Shown piece after piece: positions 18,226 through 26,597 of a stretch of 64,000 nucleotides of DNA. The translations under genes and the position numbers were made by a program. Under the pieces are notes generated by a model. It saw only the letters and a program-made list of their open reading frames with translations, was not told the DNA's origin and did no database searches. This stretch comes from Campylobacteraceae bacterium (lineage in GTDB: Bacteria > Campylobacterota > Campylobacteria > Campylobacterales > Campylobacteraceae): the NCBI GenBank assembly GCA_031268335.1, contig JAIRXG010000011.1, positions 89,290 to 153,289 on the forward strand, read 5' to 3'. The number at the start of each line of letters is the position of its first letter. The first letter of the stretch is position 1.

Positions 18226-18630
18226 ATGAATAAAGAGTTTATAAAATTCATAGAAGAACATCATGTCTTACATGTAAGCTCTTGTGAAAATGAAAAAACT
18301 TGGTCTGCCAGTTGTTTTTACCTGTTTTTAGAAAATATCAATACATTTGTCTTTGCTTCCGATAAAAAAACCCGTCACATGCAAAATATCATAAAAAATC
18401 CATTTGTAAGCGGCACAATAGCGCTTGAAACAAAAGAGATAGGTTTAATACAAGGATTACAATTTGAAGGAGTAGTAAAAAAAGCCTCTTTAAAAGCTAA
18501 AAAAGCTTATTTTCTATCATATCCGTTTGCAGTTACTCTTATACCGTCTTTATGGGAATTAGAGATAAGTTATGCAAAGCTTACAGATAATCGCTTAGGA
18601 TTTGGTAAAAAACTGGAGTTTAGGAGATAA
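18226..18630 (+). CDS. YhbP-like PNPOx-fold protein (UPF0306)
   Basis: 134 residues with a split-barrel flavin-binding fold of the pyridoxamine-phosphate oxidase type: FIEEHHVLHVSS, ENEKTWSASCFYLF, TFVFASDKKTRHMQNI, NPFVSGTIALE, and the end KLTDNRLGFGKKLEF, which strongly resembles E. coli YhbP. Such small proteins may bind FMN or heme; the reaction is unknown. It follows perM after 21 bases and probably ends the panB transcript. Start ATG 18226; RBS weak. Confidence 0.75.
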   Translation: MNKEFIKFIEEHHVLHVSSCENEKTWSASCFYLFLENINTFVFASDKKTRHMQNIIKNPFVSGTIALETKEIGLIQGLQFEGVVKKASLKAKKAYFLSYPFAVTLIPSLWELEISYAKLTDNRLGFGKKLEFRR

Positions 18631-19105
18631 AACTTTTTATTATTTTTACTTTGAAGGTTGTATTGTGAAAATAAAATCATTTTAAGTAAAACTCACTTTA
18701 TCCAACTATAAGCTGTACATGTATAGTAAAAGTCAATATTGGTTTTTTGACGTAAACTTCAAAAATAAAATGCAAATACACTTCACCTTTTAGTTTTGTA
18801 GCAATATCCTTGGCAGTTTAGTCTCTTTTTGAATGGCAAAAAATAAATATGTTTTATAGTTTAGACAAAAAATTTCAAAACAAAGACTTAAAATGCAAAA
18901 TTATGCTACTTTTTATACTTTTCATGTATTAGAACAAATATATTGGCAATAGCATCATATTAAATATAAAACCAAACTAATAGGATATAACAACGAATAA
19001 TTAAAGCTTTATTTTAGACTTATTAATATAATATTTTGATATTAAAACACATCGTAAATTTGTAATAAATATTATTCAAATAAGTTAGGAGAAATTATAA
19101 TTTTT
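18631..19105. other. gene-free stretch before the phase-variable gene
   Basis: About 475 very AT-rich bases. One exact TACATGTA at 18716. An aggaga RBS lies 13 bases before the next start. No ORF with support and no stable hairpin that I can see. Confidence 0.5.
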
Positions 19106-21406
19106 ATGAAAAGTATTTTATATTATCTTGAGCCTGCCTCAGAAATGAATGATTCGCTTTTTAGATTCGCCACTATAAAGAGTATACTTTTACCGCAAGC
19201 CAAAAACTTAAAAGAGGCAAAAAATGATCTGATAATCAAATTTATTGTCAATAAAAATATTTTTAACCGGCTTCAAAGTGCAAATATTGATGTTAGCGAC
19301 TTTGAGTTTATTTTAATCAGCGATTTGGAAATTAACAATATCTATCAGGATCGTTTATCCGTATCAATTAATTGGACATTGGGCAAGGATAAAACCTTAA
19401 ATGATAATATGTCGAATTTGATTCTCAAAAAAACTCAAGGCTTTATTCCTGATATCATTATTGCGTATGAATCGCCAATACCATTTTTAAAAAGTACTTT
19501 TCCCAACACATTGATTTTAAATGAAATGTTTGGAGCCTTTTCCAGAGCGCCCTTTCCAAGCTTAGCAACGATTGATCCCAGAGGTATTTTTATGAATTCT
19601 TCACAAATATTTTTTGCAGATAAGCTTAATTTGGAAACGTTGACAAACGATGAGAAAGAAGTTTTATTTAGATTTAGGAGAGTAATGATGAAAGCTATTG
19701 CTCAACATTCTCCATTTAAATCTTTTATTGACGATTTACACTCTAAATTTGATGCGATTTTATTAGTAGCATGCCAAATTGACGGTTATTTTGCACACGA
19801 TGCATGTTCTTTCCATAAAACCCAATTTGATATGATTGAATATATATTGAAAAATACACCGCAAAATGTATGTGTTTTAGCAACAGAACATGGATATAAA
19901 AAGCAATTTACTAGTGAACAAATACAGCATCTGAGAAATAATTATCCTAACTTTCTACTTTTTGACAATACAAAAAATTATCCTGATGTTTCACAATTTC
20001 TTATTCCGTACGTTGACGGCGTTGCTTCGGTATCGTCTTCGGTTGCTTATCAAGCTGCATTATGGCGAAAACCGTATTTTTCATTTGGCAATTCTCATGT
20101 TTCGCCATTTGCATACTCTTCAAAAATAGATAATTTTATAGCGGGAATTTTGCAATTATATGACTCCAATAAAGATAATTTTTTATATAACTCAATGGCT
20201 TACTTTAATTTTGGGTATAAAACACATATTTTTAACGGCAACAAATATTACAACATATTATGCTTAATGCATAAAGCATATTTGGACGGTACAATACTAA
20301 ATTTACCAAAAAAGAAAAATGTTGAAGAGATGCAAATAATGCTTGTAGAACATTCTAGGGTATGGCTTCTAAAACAAACAATGAAAGACTTCTCCAAAGA
20401 TATCAGCATAGATCATTTGCGTATTGGCATGTCAGAAAATATAGTTATTTCTTTTGATTTATTTGACACTCTGGCCGAAAGAGATTTTTGCGAACCACAT
20501 GAGCTGTTTTTATTTATAGAACCAAAGGTACAAGAGTTTTTAAAAAACAAAAATTTCAAATTTCATTATTTTAGACGGCAAGCTGAGGCTGATATAAGAC
20601 GGCAAACTTATGGTGAATTTGAGGTGACTTTAGAACAAATATATGAAAAAATGGCAGAAATAACAGGTTTAAAAAATAAAGAGATAGAAGTTATAAAAAA
20701 TATAGAAATTAATGCGGAATTATCACTTGTTCAACCAAAGAAAAAAATGATAAGAGAGTATAATTTTTCAAAATTTCTCTCTAAGGGACAATTTATTATT
20801 ACGGATACTTATTTGTCACAAGCTACAATACATAGTATTTTAGCAAAAATAGGGGTAACAAATTATAATGAAGTTTTTGTTTCATCGGAAACAAAAATGC
20901 GCAAACACAATGGAAGTATCTTCCCCAAGTTTTTACATAAAGTAAACACTATATATAAAATTGATCCTGAAAGAGTATTGCATGTTGGAGATAACGAGTA
21001 TGCCGATGGAAAAATGGCTAAGAAATATGGAATAAATGTTTATATTTTTCCAAAAGCTATAGATAATTATAAAAGATCTCTTGTGGGCGGTATTATGATG
21101 TCGGTTCATAATCAAGGTGCTATTTCATCATCGCTAATCAACGGCATTTTTGCAAATAAATTTTATTCTGCATGTTGGAATAAAATCAACAAAGATTCTT
21201 TCTTTTTTGCGGATCCTTATATTTATGGTTATCAAGTAATTGGACCGCTCATTTTAGGATTTGCCCAATGGCTACATAGAAGAGTGTGTTTTCATGGATT
21301 AACGGACCTATATTTTTTATCTCGAGACGGATGGATATTAAAAAAAGCATATGACCATTTTTATAAAAATATAGACGGCACGTCTTTACCCCCCCCCCCC
21401 CCATAA
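19106..21406 (+). CDS. phase-variable surface-polysaccharide protein, 5' part (glycosyltransferase-like + HAD), OFF frame
   Basis: 766 codons to the stop just after a 14-C tract. Residues about 1-400 look like a capsule/polysaccharide glycosyltransferase-type domain (FGAFSRAPFPS, then GVASVSSSVAYQAALWRKPY near residue 315, the sugar-nucleotide-like SSS(V/T) segment of Kps-type proteins). From about 445 a HAD phosphatase follows: motif I FDLFDTLAE (about 450), motif II ITDTYLS (about 565), Lys in ETKMRKHNG (about 597) and motif IV LHVGDNEYADG (about 627). The end DLYFLSRDGWILKKAY is the start of the C-terminal domain of COG5610-type proteins. The frame then hits TAA; with one more C (15) or two fewer (12) it reads on through 22614 as a 1169-residue (15 C) protein. 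Confidence 0.85.
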   Translation: MKSILYYLEPASEMNDSLFRFATIKSILLPQAKNLKEAKNDLIIKFIVNKNIFNRLQSANIDVSDFEFILISDLEINNIYQDRLSVSINWTLGKDKTLNDNMSNLILKKTQGFIPDIIIAYESPIPFLKSTFPNTLILNEMFGAFSRAPFPSLATIDPRGIFMNSSQIFFADKLNLETLTNDEKEVLFRFRRVMMKAIAQHSPFKSFIDDLHSKFDAILLVACQIDGYFAHDACSFHKTQFDMIEYILKNTPQNVCVLATEHGYKKQFTSEQIQHLRNNYPNFLLFDNTKNYPDVSQFLIPYVDGVASVSSSVAYQAALWRKPYFSFGNSHVSPFAYSSKIDNFIAGILQLYDSNKDNFLYNSMAYFNFGYKTHIFNGNKYYNILCLMHKAYLDGTILNLPKKKNVEEMQIMLVEHSRVWLLKQTMKDFSKDISIDHLRIGMSENIVISFDLFDTLAERDFCEPHELFLFIEPKVQEFLKNKNFKFHYFRRQAEADIRRQTYGEFEVTLEQIYEKMAEITGLKNKEIEVIKNIEINAELSLVQPKKKMIREYNFSKFLSKGQFIITDTYLSQATIHSILAKIGVTNYNEVFVSSETKMRKHNGSIFPKFLHKVNTIYKIDPERVLHVGDNEYADGKMAKKYGINVYIFPKAIDNYKRSLVGGIMMSVHNQGAISSSLINGIFANKFYSACWNKINKDSFFFADPYIYGYQVIGPLILGFAQWLHRRVCFHGLTDLYFLSRDGWILKKAYDHFYKNIDGTSLPPPPP
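21389..21402 (+). repeat. poly-C(14) homopolymer tract, phase-variation switch
   Basis: Fourteen consecutive C within the coding sequence; no other G or C run in the window exceeds six. Codons before it end in tta; frame is kept only if the run is a multiple of three. At 14 the next codons are cca taa (stop); at 13 a stop follows after a few codons; at 12 or 15 the frame joins the downstream ORF. Long poly-G/C tracts of this kind are the classic slipped-strand contingency switches of Campylobacter surface genes. Confidence 0.92.
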
Positions 21407-21441
21407 AATCACATTACCTGTATAGTTCTAGGCGCACTACG

Positions 21442-22614
21442 ATGGTTGCTGCAATTAAAAGCAAAGAGTGCATATACGAACTTGCATCGCAAAATTTTAA
21501 TGCAAGACCGTTATCGGCATTTTTAGAAAATAGATTTGGTTTGATTTGGAATCCGACAATAGAAAATATTGCCAAAAAATGTAATTTTTCCAAAAATCAT
21601 ATTGTTAGTCCATATCACGAACAAGCTAAATTAAAAAAACTGCTTGATAATTTGTGCGATATTATATTGCAAAATGCGAAGCAAGAAAAAAAAGGATATG
21701 TAAAATATCTTAATTCGGTCGGTTTTATTAAGGCAAGCAAGAAAAATAAAGCGGCCGTTGTTGACATTGGATATAGCGGTTCAATGCAGCTGTATTTAAA
21801 AAAAATTTTAGATATTAATAGTCTTGGTGGATTTTATTTTTTAACCCATCATCAATCCCGCGATTTTTTCAAGAATGACATTTTTGAAGGTTTTTTGGGC
21901 AACTTGGATGATCATCGCATCGGCATACGAAATCAATTAAACGATCATGTTTTTATATTTGAGTCTGCTTTGAGTTCACCGGAAGGCAGTTTACTATCCG
22001 TATCTTTAGAAAAAAACGGCTATAAAATGAATTTTATGAATGCACAAGAAGAAATTCGTCGTCGTTATCTTACCATGGCAATACATAGAGGAGCGGAGGA
22101 TTTCGCACGTTTAATTACAGAAAGGTTTAACAATTATAGGTTTGATTTTGAGTTTTCACCAAAATTATCATCGGGATTGATGTTTAAATTTGCTTCCAAT
22201 CCAACAAAAATTGATGCTGGTATGTTTTTGAATTTTGAAGTTGAAAATAATTTTGGAGGAGGTTCTGTTATGTTAATTGCTAGTTCTAACACTCCAATCA
22301 ACGATGCTATTGCAAATAATCTTATAGAACTTTCAAAATGGAAGCAAGGTGCTAAGGCGTATTATCAGACAGTAACAAACGATAAATTGAAAATATTCTT
22401 ACCCATTGCAAATATACAGGCAAAGAGTAATCAAGATAGTTTGACAGCAATAAAAGAAAATATAAAACACAAAAAACTTGCTAAATTCAGAAGAGATCCC
22501 TATAAGTTTTTTATTGATTCCAAAAAGCCAATTGTGAAAAAATGCGCTTCTTTATTTAGCCCAACACATAAATTTGGCAACATAATGGCTGCTATCATAA
22601 AGAAAGTTATTTAA
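21442..22614 (+). CDS. 3' part of the phase-variable gene (COG5610-like C-terminal domain)
   Basis: 390 codons from an internal ATG with no RBS, so it is probably translated only as an extension of the upstream frame. Reading back from 21442 the frame is open to the poly-C tract and gives YLYSSRRTTMVAA, the natural continuation of the upstream SRDGWILKKAY domain, which confirms that both parts are one protein. The rest includes AAVVDIGYSGSMQLYLKKIL and a C-terminal region rich in lysine and phenylalanine. The domain is found fused to HAD phosphatases and glycosyltransferases in capsule and lipooligosaccharide loci; its exact reaction is unknown. Confidence 0.8.
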   Translation: MVAAIKSKECIYELASQNFNARPLSAFLENRFGLIWNPTIENIAKKCNFSKNHIVSPYHEQAKLKKLLDNLCDIILQNAKQEKKGYVKYLNSVGFIKASKKNKAAVVDIGYSGSMQLYLKKILDINSLGGFYFLTHHQSRDFFKNDIFEGFLGNLDDHRIGIRNQLNDHVFIFESALSSPEGSLLSVSLEKNGYKMNFMNAQEEIRRRYLTMAIHRGAEDFARLITERFNNYRFDFEFSPKLSSGLMFKFASNPTKIDAGMFLNFEVENNFGGGSVMLIASSNTPINDAIANNLIELSKWKQGAKAYYQTVTNDKLKIFLPIANIQAKSNQDSLTAIKENIKHKKLAKFRRDPYKFFIDSKKPIVKKCASLFSPTHKFGNIMAAIIKKVI

Positions 22615-22977
22615 AAATACGATTTGAGTAATAACTTTTAGGTTTAAAATTATGATATAAAAAAATAGGTTAATTTATTTATGAAACGCAGATAAATACG
22701 ACTACAAATGATATAAAAATTGTTTTAAAAATTTCTATACCCTTACATGTATTAAATATTATAACTCTTACATATAAAGTTTTGAGAACAAAAAATTTTA
22801 TATGTGGCATTGATATTAAAGTAAGGCGTAAAAGTTTTGTTTTGATATCTTTTGAAGTTTTAATTTTCTAACGGTCACGCATAATACATTTGTTAGCTTT
22901 AAAAAAGACTGCTGCTATAGACAAAACTTATTTTTAAACGTAAAAAATTTTACTTTGAGTAATTTAGCGCGTATTTA
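22615..22977. other. gene-free stretch after the phase-variable gene
   Basis: 363 AT-rich bases between convergent genes, with one exact TACATGTA (22744) and no clear terminator stem or ORF. Confidence 0.5.
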
Positions 22978-23469
22978 TCAAAGTTTCAGCGTGATATCTT
23001 TATTTTTCATTATTCCAACGCCGTTTTCAAGCACTTGTTTCGCTATCTTTTTGGCTTGTTTTAAAGAGTGCAGCTTATATGTACCGCACTGATAAATATT
23101 AAGCTCGGGAATATCTTTTTTTCGTTTAACTCTCAAGATATCTTTCATCGCAGCTTCCCACGCTATCGCTACGTCTTTCTCTTTTGGGCTTCCTATAAGG
23201 CTCATATAAAATCCCGTTCTGCAACCCATGGGTGAAACATCTATCACTTCTACGTTATCATCATTAAGATGTTGTCTTAAAAATCCCGCAAAAAGATGTT
23301 CCAACGTATGAATGCCTTTTGGGCTTAATATCTCTTTATTGGGTTTGCAAAAACGTAAATCAAAAACAGTAATTTCATCTCCGCTTGGAGTTTTCATCGT
23401 TTTTGCTATTCTAACCGCTGGCGCCGTCATTTTTGTATGATCAACTTTAAAGCTGTCAAGAAGTGGCAT
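22978..23469 (-). CDS. luxS: S-ribosylhomocysteine lyase LuxS
   Basis: The start is ATG 23469: the protein then opens [11 protein letters not shown] like other LuxS, with an aggggaca RBS; the upstream in-frame ATG at 23487 is less likely. 163 residues. It cleaves S-ribosylhomocysteine to homocysteine and DPD, the autoinducer-2 precursor. The Zn/Fe ligands are His54 and His58 (HTLEH) and Cys128 (QCG); catalytic Cys83 is in MGCRTGFY. All are intact. Promoter TATAAT at 23511-23516. The divergent neighbour is a universal stress protein. Confidence 0.97.
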   Translation of the reverse strand: MPLLDSFKVDHTKMTAPAVRIAKTMKTPSGDEITVFDLRFCKPNKEILSPKGIHTLEHLFAGFLRQHLNDDNVEVIDVSPMGCRTGFYMSLIGSPKEKDVAIAWEAAMKDILRVKRKKDIPELNIYQCGTYKLHSLKQAKKIAKQVLENGVGIMKNKDITLKL

Positions 23470-23510
23470 ATTGTCCCCTATTTTCACATTTTTTTATAAA
23501 ATTTAAAAGA

Positions 23511-23516
23511 ATTATA
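23511..23516 (-). promoter_or_regulatory. -10 box for luxS
   Basis: TATAAT preceded by TG (extended -10, TGATATAAT) on the minus strand, 41 bases before the luxS ATG. It is 31 bases from the divergent usp -10 box. Confidence 0.55.
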
Positions 23517-23547
23517 TCAAAAAAGTTATGTTTATCTTACTTTTCGA

Positions 23548-23553
23548 TATACT
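23548..23553 (+). promoter_or_regulatory. -10 box for the universal stress protein gene
   Basis: TATACT, 27 bases before the ATG and followed by an aaggag RBS. Divergent with luxS in a 111-base shared space. Confidence 0.5.
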
Positions 23554-23580
23554 AAAATCAGAATAAAACAAGGAGTCCAT

Positions 23581-24396
23581 ATGAAACAGATTGTAGCGGC
23601 TTTGGCCATGCACGAAAGTGATCTACATGTAGTGCAAAAGAGCGAAGAGTTGCGCAAAAGAACCGGCGCAAAAGTAACGTATGTACATGCGGTAGTTTCA
23701 AGATTTTTAGGCAAAAATACGGATATAGTCAAAATCGAAGAAGAGCTTCAAAACTCCGTTAAAAAAATAACCGATATGGACAACAACGATATTGTCGTAA
23801 ACATATCAAGCGGTTGGGAACTCATCTTAAAAACAGTAAAAGAGAAAAACGCCGATCTTGTCGTACTCGGAAACATGAGCAAATCACATGCCGTTTTATA
23901 TCTGGGCTCAACTGTCAAAAAAGTGCTTGAAAGAATAGGAGCTCCGGTATTTATAGCAAGAGGTAAACCTCTTGATAATAAAATACTGATTCCAACAGAC
24001 CTTGGCGATTATACTATGAGCGCTTCTACGGTCAAAAAATTTTTAAAATCAAACGCGCCGGTTTCATATGTTTACGCTGATACGTCGGCTTTTGGCGAAA
24101 TAGCAACGCCTTATACCACGCTTGCGGCTTATTCTGTGGAATACATGCAAGAAGAGACGGAAAAGCAACTCAAAGAGTTCAGAAAAAATAGAACAGATGC
24201 ACCTACTGTAGTGTTGGAAGTGGAAGAGAGCGTTTCTGAGGCCATCAAAAAATATGCGCAGGAAAACGAATATACATTGATGGTTTTAGCTTCAAGAAAT
24301 ATGGCCGGATTAAATCCTATAATATTCGGTAGCACGGCTTCAAAAATAGCGCAAATAGTAGACGCAAATCTATTAATAACCTTTGTGGAGGATTAG
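23581..24396 (+). CDS. tandem universal stress protein (UspA family)
   Basis: 271 residues forming two Usp domains (about 1-130 and 132-271). Each ends with the ATP-binding G-x2-G-x9-G(S/T) pattern: LGNMSKSHAVLYLGSTVKKV in the first and LASRNMAGLNPIIFGSTASK in the second, though the first lacks part of the glycine motif. Tandem Usp proteins act as stress-responsive adenine-nucleotide-binding proteins. Good aaggag RBS and its own promoter. It ends just before a strong hairpin. Confidence 0.88.
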   Translation: MKQIVAALAMHESDLHVVQKSEELRKRTGAKVTYVHAVVSRFLGKNTDIVKIEEELQNSVKKITDMDNNDIVVNISSGWELILKTVKEKNADLVVLGNMSKSHAVLYLGSTVKKVLERIGAPVFIARGKPLDNKILIPTDLGDYTMSASTVKKFLKSNAPVSYVYADTSAFGEIATPYTTLAAYSVEYMQEETEKQLKEFRKNRTDAPTVVLEVEESVSEAIKKYAQENEYTLMVLASRNMAGLNPIIFGSTASKIAQIVDANLLITFVED

Positions 24397-24398
24397 AC

Positions 24399-24425
24399 TT
24401 TCGGAAGGAAAACCACCTTCCGAAA
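24399..24425. terminator. hairpin between convergent usp and flavodoxin genes
   Basis: TTTCGGAAGG pairs perfectly with CCTTCCGAAA across a 7-base loop. It lies between the usp stop (24396) and the flavodoxin stop (24432), so it can serve both strands. The U-run after the stem is poor, so termination efficiency is uncertain. Confidence 0.7.
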
Positions 24426-24431
24426 AATTAT

Positions 24432-24926
24432 CTATTTAAAGTCGTTTTTTATCAAATTTGTCCACTTTGTAACGCTATCTTTTAATAAATCGCACTCGAC
24501 CTCTTTGTCTATGATAAGCCCTATAAATTTACTATCTACTACTGCCCTTGAAGCCTCAAAAGCGTAATTGTCGATAGGGTTTTTGTCTCCTACTATCTTA
24601 GCGCCTTTTTTTACGCCAAGTTCATATAAAATACCTATGCCGTCATTAAATGTTTCACTATGTCTTTTTTGATTTCCGACACCAAAAAAAGCTACTCTCT
24701 TGCCATTCAGCTCAAGAGCTTCTTTATCAAACGCTTCCCAATCATCTTGCAATTGACCGTCATAATATGTGGACGTGCCTATAATAAGTCCATCATAACT
24801 ATTTAATTTATCGGCAGTTGTTTTGGCGATATTTATCAAATCAGCCTCTTGAAAATTGTTTTTTATGATTTCCGCAACGCTTGCCGTTGTACCTTTTGTA
24901 CTTCCATAAACTATAGCTACAGACAT
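24432..24926 (-). CDS. divergent second flavodoxin
   Basis: 164 residues, the same length as the flavodoxin at 25353 and clearly a paralogue (shared IVYGS, YY(D)G(Q)LQDDW, GAKIVGDKN, VVDSKF(I)GLIID). But the FMN-contact loops differ: the phosphate loop is STKGTTA instead of SSGGNTE, and the loop that stacks on the isoalloxazine is GNQKRHSETF instead of GDQEGYGGEF, losing the conserved Asp and Tyr. This should change FMN affinity or redox potential. aaggag RBS; an unusual triple half-site element lies 62-94 bases upstream. It may be a stress-specific electron carrier; function not established. Confidence 0.85.
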   Translation of the reverse strand: MSVAIVYGSTKGTTASVAEIIKNNFQEADLINIAKTTADKLNSYDGLIIGTSTYYDGQLQDDWEAFDKEALELNGKRVAFFGVGNQKRHSETFNDGIGILYELGVKKGAKIVGDKNPIDNYAFEASRAVVDSKFIGLIIDKEVECDLLKDSVTKWTNLIKNDFK

Positions 24927-24987
24927 TTTTTCTCCTTAAAGTTTAAATTTAATAAGTTGCAATCAAACGATTTTGTTGCTTTTTCAC

Positions 24988-25020
24988 ATCCTATCTTTTA
25001 TAGGATATATTTTATCCTAT
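24988..25020. promoter_or_regulatory. three alternating half-sites, putative operator of the second flavodoxin gene
   Basis: ATCCTAT, 5 bases, ATAGGATA, 5 bases, TATCCTAT: two overlapping perfect dyads (24988-25006 and 25000-25020) sharing the central half-site. It sits 62-94 bases upstream of the ATG at 24926. The layout fits cooperative binding of a dimeric repressor or activator; I do not know the protein. Confidence 0.5.
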
Positions 25021-25141
25021 TTTGCTAAATATATGCCAAAAAACAACTCCTACATGTATGATTTTTACTTAAATATCAAGAGAAAATAATAAGCATGTAA
25101 CTCTCAAACTAAATACGATATGAATTATTTGGATTTATTTG

Positions 25142-25166
25142 AAAAAGAGGAGGAGTTGAACCTCCT
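25142..25166 (-). terminator. intrinsic terminator, also T-arm-like, downstream of the flavodoxin operon
   Basis: On the minus strand AGGAGG-TTCAACT-CCTCCT followed by CTTTTTC makes a 6-bp GC-rich stem with a 7-base loop and U-run. The loop TTCAACT also matches a tRNA T-loop, but no D arm, anticodon arm or acceptor stem can be found upstream, so it is not a tRNA gene. Confidence 0.55.
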
Positions 25167-25310
25167 AATCTCTCTTTTGTACATTTTCACACTCTTTGTA
25201 ACAATGTTTTTTAAGAACAAAGAAAAACTTGCGAAAATTTATCACCGGTTTCATAAATATGATTTAGCAAGCAGACAAACCTTTTAAAAATGTACAAAAG
25301 AGAGATTAGG
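25164..25310. mobile_element. 147-bp element bounded by 24-bp perfect inverted repeats (MITE-like)
   Basis: The left end (25164-25187) begins CCTAATCTCTC and the right end (25287-25310) is its exact reverse complement over 24 bases. The 99 bases between have no ORF. Outside the right end a second hairpin (agttttgc/gcaaaact) follows. No transposase is nearby. It may be a miniature inverted-repeat element or a long RNA hairpin; no flanking target duplication is obvious. Confidence 0.45.
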
Positions 25311-25352
25311 CAGTTTTGCCTGAAAGCAAAACTAGCCTTAAAATTCATAAAC

Positions 25353-25847
25353 CTAAAAAGCTGATTTTATGCTCTCCACCCATTTTTCAACTCTCTCCTC
25401 AGTCAAATCACTCTGATTGTCTTCGTCGATGATGAGACCGACAAATTTCCCATCTACCACAGCTTTCGAATCTTCAAAACCATATCCTTCGGTAGAATTT
25501 TTATCTCCTACTATCTTAGCGCCTTTTTCTAAACTTAGTTGATACAAAGTTCCGACGCCATTACAAAACTCTCCGCCGTAACCTTCTTGATCGCCAAGTC
25601 CAAAAAGCGCTACCGTCTTACCTTCAAATTCAAGCGCATCTTTATTAAACGAATCCCAATCATCTTGCAATTCGCCCTCATACCAAGTGGATGTGCCTAA
25701 AATCAGTTTATCGTAACCGTTTATTTTATCCGCATCAGCTTTGCTGATATCTATCAAATCAGCTTCTTTACCAAGCTTTTTTTGAATAAGTTTAGCAACA
25801 CTTTCAGTATTGCCGCCGCTACTTCCGTAAACAATAGCTATTGACAT
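25353..25847 (-). CDS. fldA: flavodoxin (canonical)
   Basis: 164-residue long-chain flavodoxin, the likely electron acceptor of the pyruvate oxidoreductase encoded at 30886. FMN phosphate loop GSSGGNTES, Trp loop TSTWYEGELQDDW and isoalloxazine loop GDQEGYGGEFC are all intact. RBS taggagat. It is the third gene of an operon with a DUF2325 gene and a hypothetical gene, 15 bases after the latter; this trio matches the C. jejuni order as I recall it (Cj1384c-Cj1383c-Cj1382c fldA). A Fur-like box heads the operon, so it is probably iron-regulated. Confidence 0.95.
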   Translation of the reverse strand: MSIAIVYGSSGGNTESVAKLIQKKLGKEADLIDISKADADKINGYDKLILGTSTWYEGELQDDWDSFNKDALEFEGKTVALFGLGDQEGYGGEFCNGVGTLYQLSLEKGAKIVGDKNSTEGYGFEDSKAVVDGKFVGLIIDEDNQSDLTEERVEKWVESIKSAF

Positions 25848-25862
25848 TTTTATCTCCTAAAA

Positions 25863-26594
25863 TTAAATGGTATATGGAACAAGCTTTACCAAAGAGTCGG
25901 CAAAGCATGGGTTTTTAACCTCTATATGACGCTTAAACGCGTTATTTTTAGGAAAAACGATATACAAAGACTTAATATTGCCTTTTGCAACCTTTCTCCA
26001 AGCCTCATCTATCTCATCTTTTGCGAGATAAATCTTATCTTTATCAAATCTTTTGAAGCACAGCATTACACTAAGCAAACACTCGTTATTTTTTTCGACA
26101 ACAATTAAACCATCTTTGAAGTAGACATCTTTATCCGGATTTTTGCGCGCAATTTTCTCCAATACAAATTCAGCAAAGAGCATCTTCGCATCAAACATTA
26201 TTCCGCAATTTTCGGATGAGAATATTCTAAAAATCAACATTGCCTGAGGAAGTTTAGGCAAAAATGCGTTTGCTCTTATTGTAGTTCTTAGCTGCTCAAA
26301 ATCCCCTTTAACAAAAAGCGCAATCAAAAGAGCCGAATACGAATCAAATATCGCAAGCTTACTCTTGCAAAGTCTATTTTTTGCTTCCAATCCCGATAAA
26401 ATTTTGTTTTGAAAAATCTCAAAAAGAGTAAAAAAGCAAAAATTGTTTTTAACAAAAATTCTCTCATTTTTACTTACGCAACAGTTGTATTGATTGATAA
26501 AAAACTCGCGTTGCTCTTTGATGGAAAATTGTTGAAATAACGCAGGAATTTTCTCAACCCATTTCCCATTTATCTTTTCAAAACCAAAAAGCAT
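25863..26594 (-). CDS. hypothetical protein of the flavodoxin operon
   Basis: 243 residues, no signal peptide or membrane helix, no motif I recognise. It is rich in Phe, Lys and Cys (six cysteines: a CC pair near 38-39, then single residues). Helical character in the first two thirds and a strand-rich end. It starts 3 bases after the DUF2325 gene and ends 15 bases before fldA, an order shared with Campylobacter jejuni in my memory, so a conserved role in iron or oxidative-stress electron transfer is plausible but unproven. RBS is a weak aaaggg. Confidence 0.75.
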   Translation of the reverse strand: MLFGFEKINGKWVEKIPALFQQFSIKEQREFFINQYNCCVSKNERIFVKNNFCFFTLFEIFQNKILSGLEAKNRLCKSKLAIFDSYSALLIALFVKGDFEQLRTTIRANAFLPKLPQAMLIFRIFSSENCGIMFDAKMLFAEFVLEKIARKNPDKDVYFKDGLIVVEKNNECLLSVMLCFKRFDKDKIYLAKDEIDEAWRKVAKGNIKSLYIVFPKNNAFKRHIEVKNPCFADSLVKLVPYTI

Positions 26595-26597
26595 TTT

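Noticed and set aside
21442..22614. Independent gene starting at ATG 21442
   Set aside because: No RBS, and the frame is open back to the poly-C tract with coding-like sequence that continues the upstream domain.
25142..25220. tRNA gene suggested by the T-arm-like GGAGG-TTCAACT-CCTCC
   Set aside because: No anticodon arm, D arm or matching acceptor stem can be found upstream on the minus strand; the T-run after the stem fits a terminator better.
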